The notes under the pieces were generated by a model. It made no database searches. It had not been told where the DNA came from and saw only the letters and a list, made by a program, of their open reading frames with translations. DNA of 64,000 nt from Paenibacillus dakarensis (GTDB taxonomy: Bacteria > Bacillota > Bacilli > Paenibacillales > Paenibacillaceae): NCBI RefSeq assembly GCF_001373415.1, contig NZ_CDSE01000009.1:16887-80886 (forward strand), given 5' to 3'. The translations under genes and the position numbers were made by a program. Position 1 is the stretch's first letter. Each line of letters opens with the position of its first letter. This document shows, in pieces, positions 1 to 6,785 of the stretch.

Positions 1-89
1 AATGGCAGGATCGGATAGTTAGCGATTATTATGCGGAACTTGCACAACAGGTAAGCGTGAGTTCTAGCGAAATGGAGGCGGTTAGTTGA
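1..89 (+). CDS. C-terminal end of a phage gene cut by the window edge
   Basis: An open frame enters from the left edge (reading from position 3) and ends at TGA 87-89, leaving 28 residues that finish EMEAVS. The stop overlaps the TTG start of the next gene by four bases (TTGA), which is typical of translationally coupled phage genes and supports this frame. The ribosome site of the next gene lies inside it. Too little is visible to name a function. Confidence 0.6.
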   Translation, partial: WQDRIVSDYYAELAQQVSVSSSEMEAVS

Positions 90-508
90 ATATTGCGGAA
101 ATGCAGCGCAAGTATATCGCCCACTTTATTGAGCGCAGTGAGACGCTAACCGAGGCGGAGGCGCGTGACTACTTAGCGTATCTAACCGAAACGCCAGACG
201 CAGCCTTCAGGGAACGGAGAGTCGTACAGCTCGAACGATATCTACGTAACTTAGAGCTTGCAAAAGAGGCGGACAAGGCCTCAGAGGAGGCGTGGATGGC
301 TAAGGCGCGTGAAGTCGTCGCTATAAAGGAGCGATGGGAAGCGCTTGGCGCAACGTGGACAGAGCGGCATGATTGCGGTGTTGGTATAACGATATGGACG
401 CTGAATGGCACTGAATTAATGCGGAGGCTGACGGGGACGACGTTAGATGAAGAGTTAGAGTCGGTCCGCAAGGCAGACGCAAAACTAACGGAAGAGGTGA
501 CGCCATAA
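86..508 (+). CDS. Hypothetical prophage early protein, 140 aa
   Basis: Starts at TTG 86, five bases after an ATGGAGGCGG ribosome site, and ends one base into the next gene. The protein is highly charged, rich in Glu, Arg and Ala, and mostly helical in appearance (residues 1-95), with a short C-terminal segment after a Cys-Gly-Val-Gly turn. I recognise no family. It sits at the head of a run of overlapping small genes that ends in a sigma-like regulator, so an early or regulatory role is a guess from context only. Confidence 0.65.
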   Translation: MNIAEMQRKYIAHFIERSETLTEAEARDYLAYLTETPDAAFRERRVVQLERYLRNLELAKEADKASEEAWMAKAREVVAIKERWEALGATWTERHDCGVGITIWTLNGTELMRRLTGTTLDEELESVRKADAKLTEEVTP

Positions 509-903
509 TGGGCGCAGTTAAAACGGACATCGAAAAGGGCGCGCGAGCCTACGAAATCAAATACTGCCTCGATGACGCAGCCGGCGTCAAGGCGCTATTA
601 CGCGATCGCCACCGCATTAGTTCCGCACGATTCCGCGGCGACTACGCGGCCAGCGATATTCTCATCGATTTAAACAGCGCTATCTATAACGCCGGCCTAA
701 CGGAGCGCCAAACGGAGGCGATTGCGTGGGTGTATGGCGCCGACATTACGCAGGCAAAGGCGGCGGAGATTATGGGGGTTGCGCGTCAGAACGTAGCCGG
801 CGCAATTGACCGGGCAGCCGAAGCGATTGCGGAAGTGTACAAGCGGTGGGAATACGGAGAGGTTAGCGTAGAATACGACGGACTTACGGAGGACAGCGAA
901 TGA
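508..903 (+). CDS. Sigma-70 region 4-like / late-gene regulator, 131 aa
   Basis: The C-terminal half (about residues 68-110) reads LTERQTEAIAWVY, then ITQAKAAEIMGVARQNV, the layout of a sigma-70 region 4 helix-turn-helix in which the second helix contacts DNA. Many Firmicute phages carry such a small protein (ArpU/RinA-like or sigma-like) just before the packaging genes, where it switches on late transcription. The N-terminal half has no recognisable sigma region 2. ATG 508 overlaps the previous stop by one base and the next gene by four. Its being a late activator is inferred from motif and position. Confidence 0.65.
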   Translation: MGAVKTDIEKGARAYEIKYCLDDAAGVKALLRDRHRISSARFRGDYAASDILIDLNSAIYNAGLTERQTEAIAWVYGADITQAKAAEIMGVARQNVAGAIDRAAEAIAEVYKRWEYGEVSVEYDGLTEDSE

Positions 904-1166
904 TAACGGAGAGAGACGAACATAGAGGATGGCGCATTAATCCCGCAAGTGGTGAAAGGGAGCCGGTATACTCCGATTACCCAACGGAGGGCTTCGATAT
1001 GGCTCTTCTCTGTAAAGACGGTGACGTAGAGTTTTATCAAGTCGCTGATTACGCGAATAAACGGCGTATATACAGTATCTTTGTAGACGCAGAGTGGCGA
1101 TTAAGTACGTCAGACAGAAGTGAAGCAGATGCAGCCTACGAAAAGGCGAAGAGAGGAGAGCTTTAG
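900..1166 (+). CDS. Hypothetical prophage protein, 88 aa
   Basis: ATG 900 overlaps the stop of the sigma-like gene (ATGA), and its own stop overlaps the GTG of the next gene. The protein is acidic, begins MITERDEHRGWRINPASGE and has an aromatic-rich middle. I recognise no family. Conserved overlaps on both sides support it as a real member of the early operon. Confidence 0.6.
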   Translation: MITERDEHRGWRINPASGEREPVYSDYPTEGFDMALLCKDGDVEFYQVADYANKRRIYSIFVDAEWRLSTSDRSEADAAYEKAKRGEL

Positions 1167-1765
1167 TGGGAAATGTATTCTATCAATTTCAAGGGGACTA
1201 TAAACAGCAGCTCATAGATCATGTACGACTACTCTCTTACTTGGTTAATAAGTCGAACACAACATATGCGCAGAGGATGCTCAAAGTCACAGACCTCACG
1301 GATGCATATATAGCCCAGACAGGGACGCGCCCAGAATCAGCGCAATTAGACAGACTTAGTGACTTAGTGATGTTCAGCGATCTTCGAGACAAAAATCCCC
1401 ACAAATCTACGCAAGGGGAATATCCGATACTAAGTCATAAGCAACTAGACCGCCGCAGATTCGGAGGACGCGGAAACGATACTAATATGATAGGCGAAAC
1501 ATCGTTAGAAAAGGCGGAACATGTCGGTGTTGATGGAAGAGATTACCGCTATCCGAACAGGCGAGAGCGTACAATAGACGAATTAATTTACGTAGATGCG
1601 ACCGCTAAAATACGAAACGAAGAACGAAGCCTACAATATAAAAAAGACACAGCGGCCGGAAAATTAGTGAGGTATAACTTACACGACACAAACGGAGAGT
1701 TAACAGAACCATTCGTAAAATGTCGCAGTATTAAATATCGCGCTGTTCCGGAATATTACCGTTAA
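1166..1765 (+). CDS. Hypothetical prophage protein, 199 aa
   Basis: GTG 1166 follows a GAGAGGAGAG ribosome site and overlaps the previous stop. The protein is polar and basic with no membrane segment; its N-terminal third looks helical and the middle is rich in Arg, Gly and Asp. It is the last gene of the first early block, since a hairpin terminator follows at 1773. It uses more AT-rich codons than its neighbours. No family recognised. Confidence 0.6.
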   Translation: MGNVFYQFQGDYKQQLIDHVRLLSYLVNKSNTTYAQRMLKVTDLTDAYIAQTGTRPESAQLDRLSDLVMFSDLRDKNPHKSTQGEYPILSHKQLDRRRFGGRGNDTNMIGETSLEKAEHVGVDGRDYRYPNRRERTIDELIYVDATAKIRNEERSLQYKKDTAAGKLVRYNLHDTNGELTEPFVKCRSIKYRAVPEYYR

Positions 1766-1772
1766 ACGATTA

Positions 1773-1797
1773 GGCGCCAGAAATGGCGTCTTCTTTG
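1773..1797 (+). terminator. Rho-independent terminator after the first early block
   Basis: GGCGCCA (1773-1779) pairs with TGGCGTC (1784-1790) around a GAAA tetraloop, followed by TTCTTT. It ends the run of overlapping genes before the first of the two twin promoters. Confidence 0.7.
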
Positions 1798-1821
1798 CAT
1801 TAGGGTAGTTAAAATAAATGC

Positions 1822-1850
1822 TTTACATATAAATAATTACATGCTATAAT
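1822..1850 (+). promoter_or_regulatory. Sigma-A promoter, copy 1 of a twin pair
   Basis: TTTACA (1822-1827), a 17-bp spacer and a perfect TATAAT (1845-1850). The spacer contains a second TTACAT, so the word TTACAT appears twice, 14 bp apart, which may be part of an operator. The element recurs at 3160-3188 with a single base change over 32 bases. Confidence 0.8.
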
Positions 1851-1880
1851 GGAAATATAAAGAAAGGGGAGGTAATCAAA

Positions 1881-2264
1881 ATGAACGTAATGACAGTGGC
1901 TTGGAAGATTGCAAGAAGAGGCGCAACAATTTTCGGAGGATCGGCTAAGGATTATTTTGCGGAAGCACTGAAACAGGCGTGGACCAATATCAAAGCCGCT
2001 AAAGCACGCGTTACGTTCGAATTGGCTGCCGATACTCGTAAGACACGCACATGGCTGGCGCAAATCGTCGGCACGCATCCGGTTTATAAGTTAGAGCGCA
2101 AGTTTCTGAACGCAGACTATGCGAATGAAGATGGCGATAAAGTATTCCGTTTAAACAACGGATTTTACGAATACAACAACGGACGCGGCCGCGCTATTAT
2201 CGAAGTGGCTAACGGTGAGTATCGCGTAGTTGAGCAGTCCGACGTATTGGCGGCGATTGCGTAA
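1881..2264 (+). CDS. Hypothetical prophage protein, 127 aa
   Basis: First gene after promoter copy 1, with a strong AAAGGGGAGG ribosome site about 10 bases before ATG 1881. The first 40 residues are helical and basic (KIARRGATIFGG, then AEALKQAWTNIKAAKARV). The C-terminal half alternates aromatic and charged residues and looks like a small beta fold. Its stop overlaps the next start by one base. No family recognised; codon use (AAA, CGT, GAA) suggests good expression. Confidence 0.65.
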   Translation: MNVMTVAWKIARRGATIFGGSAKDYFAEALKQAWTNIKAAKARVTFELAADTRKTRTWLAQIVGTHPVYKLERKFLNADYANEDGDKVFRLNNGFYEYNNGRGRAIIEVANGEYRVVEQSDVLAAIA

Positions 2265-2950
2265 TGGTCCGGAAACTAATCGATATTACAGGCGAGCGCT
2301 ACGGCCGCCTTACCGTTATCAAAGAAATCGAGCGCAATAGATATACACGGCGATGGCTGTGCCGCTGTGATTGCGGAAATGAAGTGCCGGTTACAATGTC
2401 TAATTTACGCAACGGCCATACAACATCCTGTGGCTGCGCTCAACGCGAGCGGACAAGCGAGGCGAATCTCGACGATATGACCGGCAAACGCTTCGGCAAA
2501 CTAACGGTAATACGGCGCGGCGAGACGGATAAACAGCGCCATGTACACTGGATATGCCGCTGTGATTGCGGGGAGGAAACGAGCGTCGATGCGCTAAACT
2601 TGCGCAATGGGACAACGAAATCATGCGGCTGTTTACGCGAAGAAAATGGCGTAGTGATGCAGACGTATAACGAAGAGAATTTGCGGATCGACGGCGTTAT
2701 GACTCCGACACTTAAGCGCAAGGCCAGGCGCGATAATGAAACCGGTATTAAGGGCGTATCAATTCGGCGCAAAAAGGACGGCAGCGAAGTATATCGCGCC
2801 ACTATACGCGTCAAAGGAAAGACGTACTATTTAGGCGAATATGCCACGATTGAGGCCGCGACCGCTGCACGGAGAGCTGGCGAACAGCGATATCACGCGC
2901 CATATATTGAGGCGTTAGGGGAGTGGAAAAATAACGATGACAAACGATGA
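2264..2950 (+). CDS. Tandem zinc-ribbon plus AP2-type DNA-binding protein, 228 aa
   Basis: Residues about 6-62 and 70-126 are two copies of one module. Each runs D-x-TG-x-R-[YF]-G-[RK]-LTVI, then CRCDCG, then LRNG and SCGC, so each supplies four or more cysteines able to hold a zinc ion. Residues about 155-215 form an AP2/ERF-like domain (TGIKGVSIRRK, YRATIRVKGKTYYLG, TIEAATAARR) that binds DNA through a three-stranded sheet. AP2 domains in phages often accompany HNH homing nucleases, but no HNH motif is visible here, so a regulator or recombination accessory is more likely. It lies between two unknown early genes. Confidence 0.75.
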   Translation: MVRKLIDITGERYGRLTVIKEIERNRYTRRWLCRCDCGNEVPVTMSNLRNGHTTSCGCAQRERTSEANLDDMTGKRFGKLTVIRRGETDKQRHVHWICRCDCGEETSVDALNLRNGTTKSCGCLREENGVVMQTYNEENLRIDGVMTPTLKRKARRDNETGIKGVSIRRKKDGSEVYRATIRVKGKTYYLGEYATIEAATAARRAGEQRYHAPYIEALGEWKNNDDKR

Positions 2951-3152
2951 CATAAAACGCTGGATCAACGATAATCTCGTCATGCAGGATGAGGCACGCC
3001 AGATAACGGAACAGTCGGTATCGGCGTTTAATCAGTCCGTAACGGAAGGGCGAATTATTCCGTTTGCCGAGTTTGGATCGGCGCGGAAGACACGGCTATA
3101 CTTGCGTTCGGATCTCGAAGAATATCGGAAAAATAAACGTCCACAACGATAA
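2937..3152 (+). CDS. Small winged-helix/excisionase-like DNA-binding protein, 71 aa
   Basis: Begins inside the end of the AP2 gene (14-bp overlap). The sequence ITEQSVSAFNQSVTEGRI followed by a turn and LYLRSDLEEYRKNKR resembles the helix, wing and C-terminal helix of MerR-type excisionase proteins, which select a DNA site and then state the next residue of a recombination or copy-control complex. This is a fold-level guess. Promoter copy 2 begins eight bases after its stop. Confidence 0.55.
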   Translation: MTNDDIKRWINDNLVMQDEARQITEQSVSAFNQSVTEGRIIPFAEFGSARKTRLYLRSDLEEYRKNKRPQR

Positions 3153-3159
3153 ATACTAC

Positions 3160-3188
3160 TTTACATATAATTAATTACATGCTATAAT
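3160..3188 (+). promoter_or_regulatory. Sigma-A promoter, copy 2 of the twin pair
   Basis: TTTACA (3160-3165), 17 bp, TATAAT (3183-3188). It differs from copy 1 at one base over 32. It should drive the small gene at 3269 and perhaps the short leader between 3190 and 3268. Confidence 0.8.
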
Positions 3189-3268
3189 GGTATTAACAAC
3201 GAGAGAGACTCGGATTAAGCAGCGCCAACAGGCCGGATATACCGGATGAGGACGAGGAGGATATTATC

Positions 3269-3487
3269 ATGGAAGTCGTCAAAATCGAAGGCAAAACGAT
3301 CACATTAATGCAGGACCCGTATATAGACGGTCCAATCGATGAGCGTCCGATATACAAAGCGCTCGGAGTTGATGAAGAAGGCAAAGAGTGTATTGTTGTG
3401 TGGCAAGTTGTTGATGGGTACGAAGAGATTACGGATGAGTCGAGTATGTGCGATTGGGAGAACCCTTCTGGAATTATGAAGTTTTAA
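3269..3487 (+). CDS. Hypothetical prophage protein, 72 aa
   Basis: ATG 3269 follows GAGGAGGATATT. The protein is acidic (MEVVKIEGKTITLMQDPYID) and looks like a small beta-sheet protein. It is alone between promoter copy 2 and a terminator at 3506, so it is a single-gene unit. No family recognised. Confidence 0.6.
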   Translation: MEVVKIEGKTITLMQDPYIDGPIDERPIYKALGVDEEGKECIVVWQVVDGYEEITDESSMCDWENPSGIMKF

Positions 3488-3505
3488 TCGAATAATAACG
3501 CAAGC

Positions 3506-3532
3506 GAGGCGCCGATAATGGCGTCTTTTTTC
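3506..3532 (+). terminator. Rho-independent terminator
   Basis: AGGCGCC (3507-3513) pairs with GGCGTCT (3520-3526) and is followed by a run of T. It resembles the stems at 1773 and 11521, so the phage reuses one terminator design. Confidence 0.75.
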
Positions 3533-3587
3533 ATGCTTAATCGTGCATTTTTAGGGTTTTCATGACTATATACAATGAAGAAGTAAG

Positions 3588-3646
3588 GCGCAAGGACTAC
3601 GCACGTTCCGGGTAGACTCCGGACGATCCTGCGCTATTTTTATTTA
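3588..3646 (+). terminator. Two-tier hairpin with T-tract before the rep gene
   Basis: GCGCAAGGA (3588-3596) pairs with TCCTGCGC (3627-3634) with one bulged A. Inside it, TCCGG (3606-3610) pairs with CCGGA (3619-3623). ATTTTTATTT follows. It can act as a terminator or attenuator directly in front of the rep ribosome site (GCGGAGGGA). Confidence 0.55.
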
Positions 3647-3661
3647 GCGGAGGGATGACGA

Positions 3662-4510
3662 TTGCTTAGCGCTGAACACATCGCATTTACCGGCACAGGC
3701 ACCGCATACGACCCGGCAACAGGCGAAGCGCTCGTATTTGCGCCGGCTGAAACGCATAAAGTCGTTAACATTGCGCAGGCTGATGCGTATAAGGAGCGCG
3801 AACAAGCGAAGAAGAACGGCCGCGCTTCGGAATTTACGATAACGAATATGGATAATATCGACGAAGTAATCGAGCGTGTATCCGATAAACACTGCGGATA
3901 TCTGCTGTATTTACAATGCTTCGTTAATTACGACGCGATACTCGCTAATGCGGACAAGACCGCCATGAGTCGCGAAGATATACGGCGCACACTCGACGTA
4001 AGCCGACCGACAGCAACGGAGTTTATCGCGGCTATGATCGAGAATGGCGTCATGTACGAAGATGGCGGACAATATCGTATGAATCCGCGTTACCATTTCC
4101 AGGGACGCACGGATAATACGCATATCGTCCGTTCTTTTGTTGCGAAGGTTAAGCGGCTGTACTCGGAGGTTAGCGCGAAGGATCTCGGCTTCGTATATAA
4201 GCTGCTGCCGCACGTTCATCTCGAAACGAATACGGTATGCGCGAATCCATTCGAACGCGACGTAGAGAATACGCTGCCGCTTACGAAAGAGGATATCGCG
4301 GCGCTAACGGGCGTTGACGCGAAGACGGTATACCGGAAGATGCGCGGACTTAAATTCGGGGATCAATACGTATTCGCCGAAGTCGTTTACGGGAATGCGC
4401 GCTACTACAAGGTTAATCCGTTCGTATTCTACCGCAAAGTCGGCACGCCTGACGCTACGCTGCGCGAAATGTTCTCGATAAGAAATAACTATCGGAAACG
4501 GCGTAAGTGA
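3662..4510 (+). CDS. RepL-like replication initiator with winged helices, 282 aa
   Basis: TTG 3662 follows GCGGAGGGATGACGA. Residues about 60-130 (NMDNIDEVIERVSDKHCGYLL, then TAMSREDIRRTLDVSRPTATEFI) match the plan of the firmicute plasmid RepL / replication-type winged-helix proteins. A second helix-turn-helix (LTKEDIAALTGVDAKTVYRKMRGL) lies near residues 215-240. Such proteins bind origin repeats and load the replication machinery, which fits the direct repeats just downstream at 4521. An alternative is a transcription factor, because no helicase or primase is seen in the window. Confident that it binds DNA, moderately confident that it starts replication. Confidence 0.6.
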   Translation: MLSAEHIAFTGTGTAYDPATGEALVFAPAETHKVVNIAQADAYKEREQAKKNGRASEFTITNMDNIDEVIERVSDKHCGYLLYLQCFVNYDAILANADKTAMSREDIRRTLDVSRPTATEFIAAMIENGVMYEDGGQYRMNPRYHFQGRTDNTHIVRSFVAKVKRLYSEVSAKDLGFVYKLLPHVHLETNTVCANPFERDVENTLPLTKEDIAALTGVDAKTVYRKMRGLKFGDQYVFAEVVYGNARYYKVNPFVFYRKVGTPDATLREMFSIRNNYRKRRK

Positions 4511-4520
4511 TAGGCTAAAA

Positions 4521-4573
4521 CTATCGGGCATTTTCTTTACAAAATCGCCGATCTATCGGGCATTTTCTTTACA
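4521..4573 (+). repeat. Two 21-bp direct repeats, iteron-like
   Basis: Two perfect 21-bp copies beginning CTATCGGGCATTTTCTTTAC lie at 4521-4541 and 4553-4573, a 32-bp period (about three helical turns). A purine-rich tandem of AGGAAAACGG follows at about 4575-4600. Their place right after the rep-like gene suggests an origin or its control site. Confidence 0.65.
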
Positions 4574-4693
4574 CGAGGAAAACGGAGGAAAACGGAGGAT
4601 TTCGTAGGTAATCGAAGGAAACATAGTGATTTTTAGAATCGCGTTTTCAAATTATTTCTTAATCTTGTCCAATGCGAAAGGGGATACGCTATT

Positions 4694-4870
4694 ATGGCGC
4701 AAAGATACGGTATTCAGATTACGGATGTTAACGGAGAGAATTACGTTTTGTTGGCGCAAGGTAAAGAGCGGTATCAAACGTTTAGTAGCTACGCAAAGGC
4801 TGACGATTATAATTACGAGTTTGAAGACGGATTGCCTGACGGAGTAAATAGCGCAGTAATAGCGCTGTAG
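4694..4870 (+). CDS. Hypothetical small prophage protein, 58 aa
   Basis: ATG 4694 lies ten bases after an AAAGGGG ribosome site and the frame runs to TAG 4868. It encodes MAQRYGIQITDVNGENYVLL followed by a Tyr-rich, acidic tail ending SAVIAL. Phage-like codon use and a good ribosome site support it over the other open frame in this place. No family recognised. Confidence 0.6.
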   Translation: MAQRYGIQITDVNGENYVLLAQGKERYQTFSSYAKADDYNYEFEDGLPDGVNSAVIAL

Positions 4871-5191
4871 ATCGGACGAAAAGCACGTCCGACACTTCCG
4901 CCGCCTTCGGCGACGTCGTGTACTATATATTTTTGGCGCGTATTCTTTTAAGGTTAAAGATTCGCGGTCTAAATAATATAAGGTTCTGGACGGCAGCGCC
5001 GGACAGATGGACGAGGCGGTTTTCCTCGGACAAGCCTTTAAGGTTTAACATGAAGCATACTCAAAGAAGTATCTCATGTAGGCAAAACCCAAACCTTATT
5101 TATAACGCTAACATTAACGTTATCACTTGCGCGAGTAAGGAGCGTTTACCTGGCGCTCTTTACTACGCTGAATAAACGGAGGGATTGCGCT
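4871..5191 (+). other. Hairpin-rich stretch without a convincing gene
   Basis: No frame here has a good ribosome site. It holds nested inverted repeats: TCGGACG with CGTCCGA (about 4872-4894), an arm pair AAGGTTT/AAACCTT closing 5040-5097 with CATGA/TCATG and ATACT/AGTAT inside, and ATAACG/CGTTAT at 5102-5123. TAAGGTT also occurs three times (about 4950, 4979, 5039). It may encode a structured RNA or regulate the next gene. Confidence 0.45.
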
Positions 5192-5368
5192 ATGAAAGCG
5201 ATAATTGACGGTGTACTAATCGAAGGAACACCGCAGGAGATTGCGTATTATGTTCTTAGACCGCAACACTCGGATTCACAATATAAAGGCGTTAACATCA
5301 CGCAAGGTATAAGGAACGAAAGAGATCGACGCATTGCAGAACTAGCGTTTGGTGGGTCGCAGATTTAA
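5192..5368 (+). CDS. Hypothetical small prophage protein, 58 aa
   Basis: ATG 5192 follows ACGGAGGGATTGCGCT. The frame encodes MKAIIDGVLIEGTPQEIAYY and ends FGGSQI at TAA 5366-5368, just ahead of the small-terminase ribosome site. The phrase 'IDGVLIEGTPQEIA' is common in short phage proteins of unknown role. It is likely the first gene of the packaging operon. Confidence 0.65.
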   Translation: MKAIIDGVLIEGTPQEIAYYVLRPQHSDSQYKGVNITQGIRNERDRRIAELAFGGSQI

Positions 5369-5389
5369 CGGAGGGAGGTGTGCGTTAAT

Positions 5390-5770
5390 ATGGCGAATAT
5401 TACAGCGGAACAATACGTAGCTATCGAATGGTTATCGCAGCCAAAGAAAGGCGGAAAGACATTCGAAGAGATTGCGGCAATATGTGGTATTCATGTTAAT
5501 ACGCTTAAACAGTGGCGCAAGGATGCCGCATTTGATCGCGAGTTGAAACGCGCAATTATACGGAATAACAGCGATAAGTTGCCGGAGCTAGTCGAATCAC
5601 TTGCGGATATTGCTATACGCGATGGAAACGCAGCTATGGCGAAGTTAGCGCTACAAGTTAACGATATGCTTACGGATCGCGTAGAGGTTGACGCTAAGAA
5701 TGCGGAAGGCACCGATTTAGAGGCGCTTAAGTTGCGTATACAGGCGTTGAAAGGGACTGCGGACAGTTGA
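5390..5770 (+). CDS. Phage terminase small subunit-like HTH protein (phBC6A51 type), 126 aa
   Basis: ATG 5390 is chosen over GTG 5378, because GTG lies inside the GGGAGGTG ribosome site. Residues about 15-45 form a helix-turn-helix (KTFEEIAAICGIHVNTLKQWRKD), followed by helices that could oligomerise. This is the plan of phBC6A51-type small terminases, which recognise the packaging site and recruit the large subunit. In most phages the large subunit follows at once; here an opposite-strand recombinase separates them. Confidence 0.65.
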   Translation: MANITAEQYVAIEWLSQPKKGGKTFEEIAAICGIHVNTLKQWRKDAAFDRELKRAIIRNNSDKLPELVESLADIAIRDGNAAMAKLALQVNDMLTDRVEVDAKNAEGTDLEALKLRIQALKGTADS

Positions 5771-5874
5771 CGTTTATTTCGCGTATATAATAGTAGCGAT
5801 TTATTTGCGGATGTGTCCGAAGGTGTCCGATTCACCTGCCGCAAGCCTCTGGCGGACAGCCCCTCCGAAATTTT

Positions 5875-6435
5875 TCAGAGAGGCGTTTTCCGCCGATTTA
5901 CCTCGCGAATTAGCGTAGATTTGCTGATTCCGGTCATTGCGGCTACTTCGTTATAGGAATGCGCGTCTAAAAGCGCTATTGCGTGATCCATTTGTTTCTT
6001 CGTATAAGCACGCGGACGGCCTTCGGTGAATCCGTCTTTCTGGCGCGCAATCGCCTTGCCTTCCTGCGTACGTTCTACGATTAGATCGCGTTCAAATTCA
6101 GCGAATGCGCTGAATATCGTGAGGATTAGGCGTCCAGTTACGGTGTTTTCGATAACGCCCATATTGAGTACGTTAATCTTAACGCCGCGTTCGTACAGCT
6201 CCTTAACGGTGGTAATCGCGTCAACAGTCGAACGGGCAAAGCGGTCAACCTTCGTTACGATTAGCGTATCGCCCGATTGCAAAACGGAGAGCAGCTTCGT
6301 AAACTCTGGCCGATCCTTTTTCGTGCCCGTATGCTTCTCCGCGTATATTATTTCGGCACCGTTCTCTTTAAGCTGCGCAATCTGTGCGCTTAAATCCTGT
6401 CCTAACGTTGATACGCGAGCATAGCCGTAAATCAT
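5875..6435 (-). CDS. Serine recombinase, resolvase/invertase family, 186 aa
   Basis: Start set at ATG 6435 ([10 protein letters not shown]), which follows AAGGGGTAG; upstream in-frame starts would run through the promoter. The catalytic domain has Ser9 in YARVST, the VDRFARS motif (residues 63-69) and the long E-helix ([15 protein letters not shown]), and a C-terminal helix-turn-helix ([20 protein letters not shown]) reads DNA. Length is typical of Hin/Gin/Tn3 resolvases, so it should resolve or invert DNA at two short crossover sites. It interrupts the terminase operon on the other strand with its own promoter, which looks like a later insertion. Confidence 0.9.
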   Translation of the reverse strand: MIYGYARVSTLGQDLSAQIAQLKENGAEIIYAEKHTGTKKDRPEFTKLLSVLQSGDTLIVTKVDRFARSTVDAITTVKELYERGVKINVLNMGVIENTVTGRLILTIFSAFAEFERDLIVERTQEGKAIARQKDGFTEGRPRAYTKKQMDHAIALLDAHSYNEVAAMTGISKSTLIREVNRRKTPL

Positions 6436-6489
6436 GCGAACTACCCCTTTCGATTGTGACACTAAGTTTTGACACCGTTTCATACCTTG

Positions 6490-6518
6490 ATAATACGCTA
6501 TCTCTTTTGCGGTGTCAA
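6490..6518 (-). promoter_or_regulatory. Promoter and possible operator of the serine recombinase
   Basis: On the minus strand TTGACA (6513-6518), a 17-bp spacer and TATTAT (6490-6495). The heptamer GACACCG occurs at 6471-6477 and 6533-6539, and inverted as CGGTGTC at 6510-6516 over the -35 box. This array could be the recombinase's own binding or crossover site and would make it self-regulating. Confidence 0.7.
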
Positions 6519-6785
6519 TACCTTCAAGATACGACACCGACGGTTGACTACGATAGTACGAACGCGGCATGGGGCGGGGGTACCTTACGAAAAGTTAGCG
6601 AATCAGGCGCCAGAGAAATCCGCGTATCAAAAATAACGTTTGACTTTTCGGAGTCCGACGCAAGCACGTATGCCCTACGCCAAATCTCACCGTTGATTTA
6701 GGCGTTTTCGCCGTGCGGAAGTATAAACGCTCATCCAACGCAAAATAACGCAAAGTCAACGCTCAGATTTAGCGGAAGGGAGGCG

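Noticed and set aside
4521..4573. Repeats considered as a CRISPR array
   Set aside because: Only two copies with an 11-bp spacer and no cas genes in the window.
4626..5175. Two longer open frames in the hairpin-rich stretch and over the 58-codon gene
   Set aside because: Neither has a ribosome site; the first overlaps the better supported gene at 4694, the second runs through inverted repeats and has low-quality sequence.
6384..6701. Plus-strand frame opposite the recombinase promoter
   Set aside because: No ribosome site and no similarity; it covers the recombinase start and promoter on the other strand.
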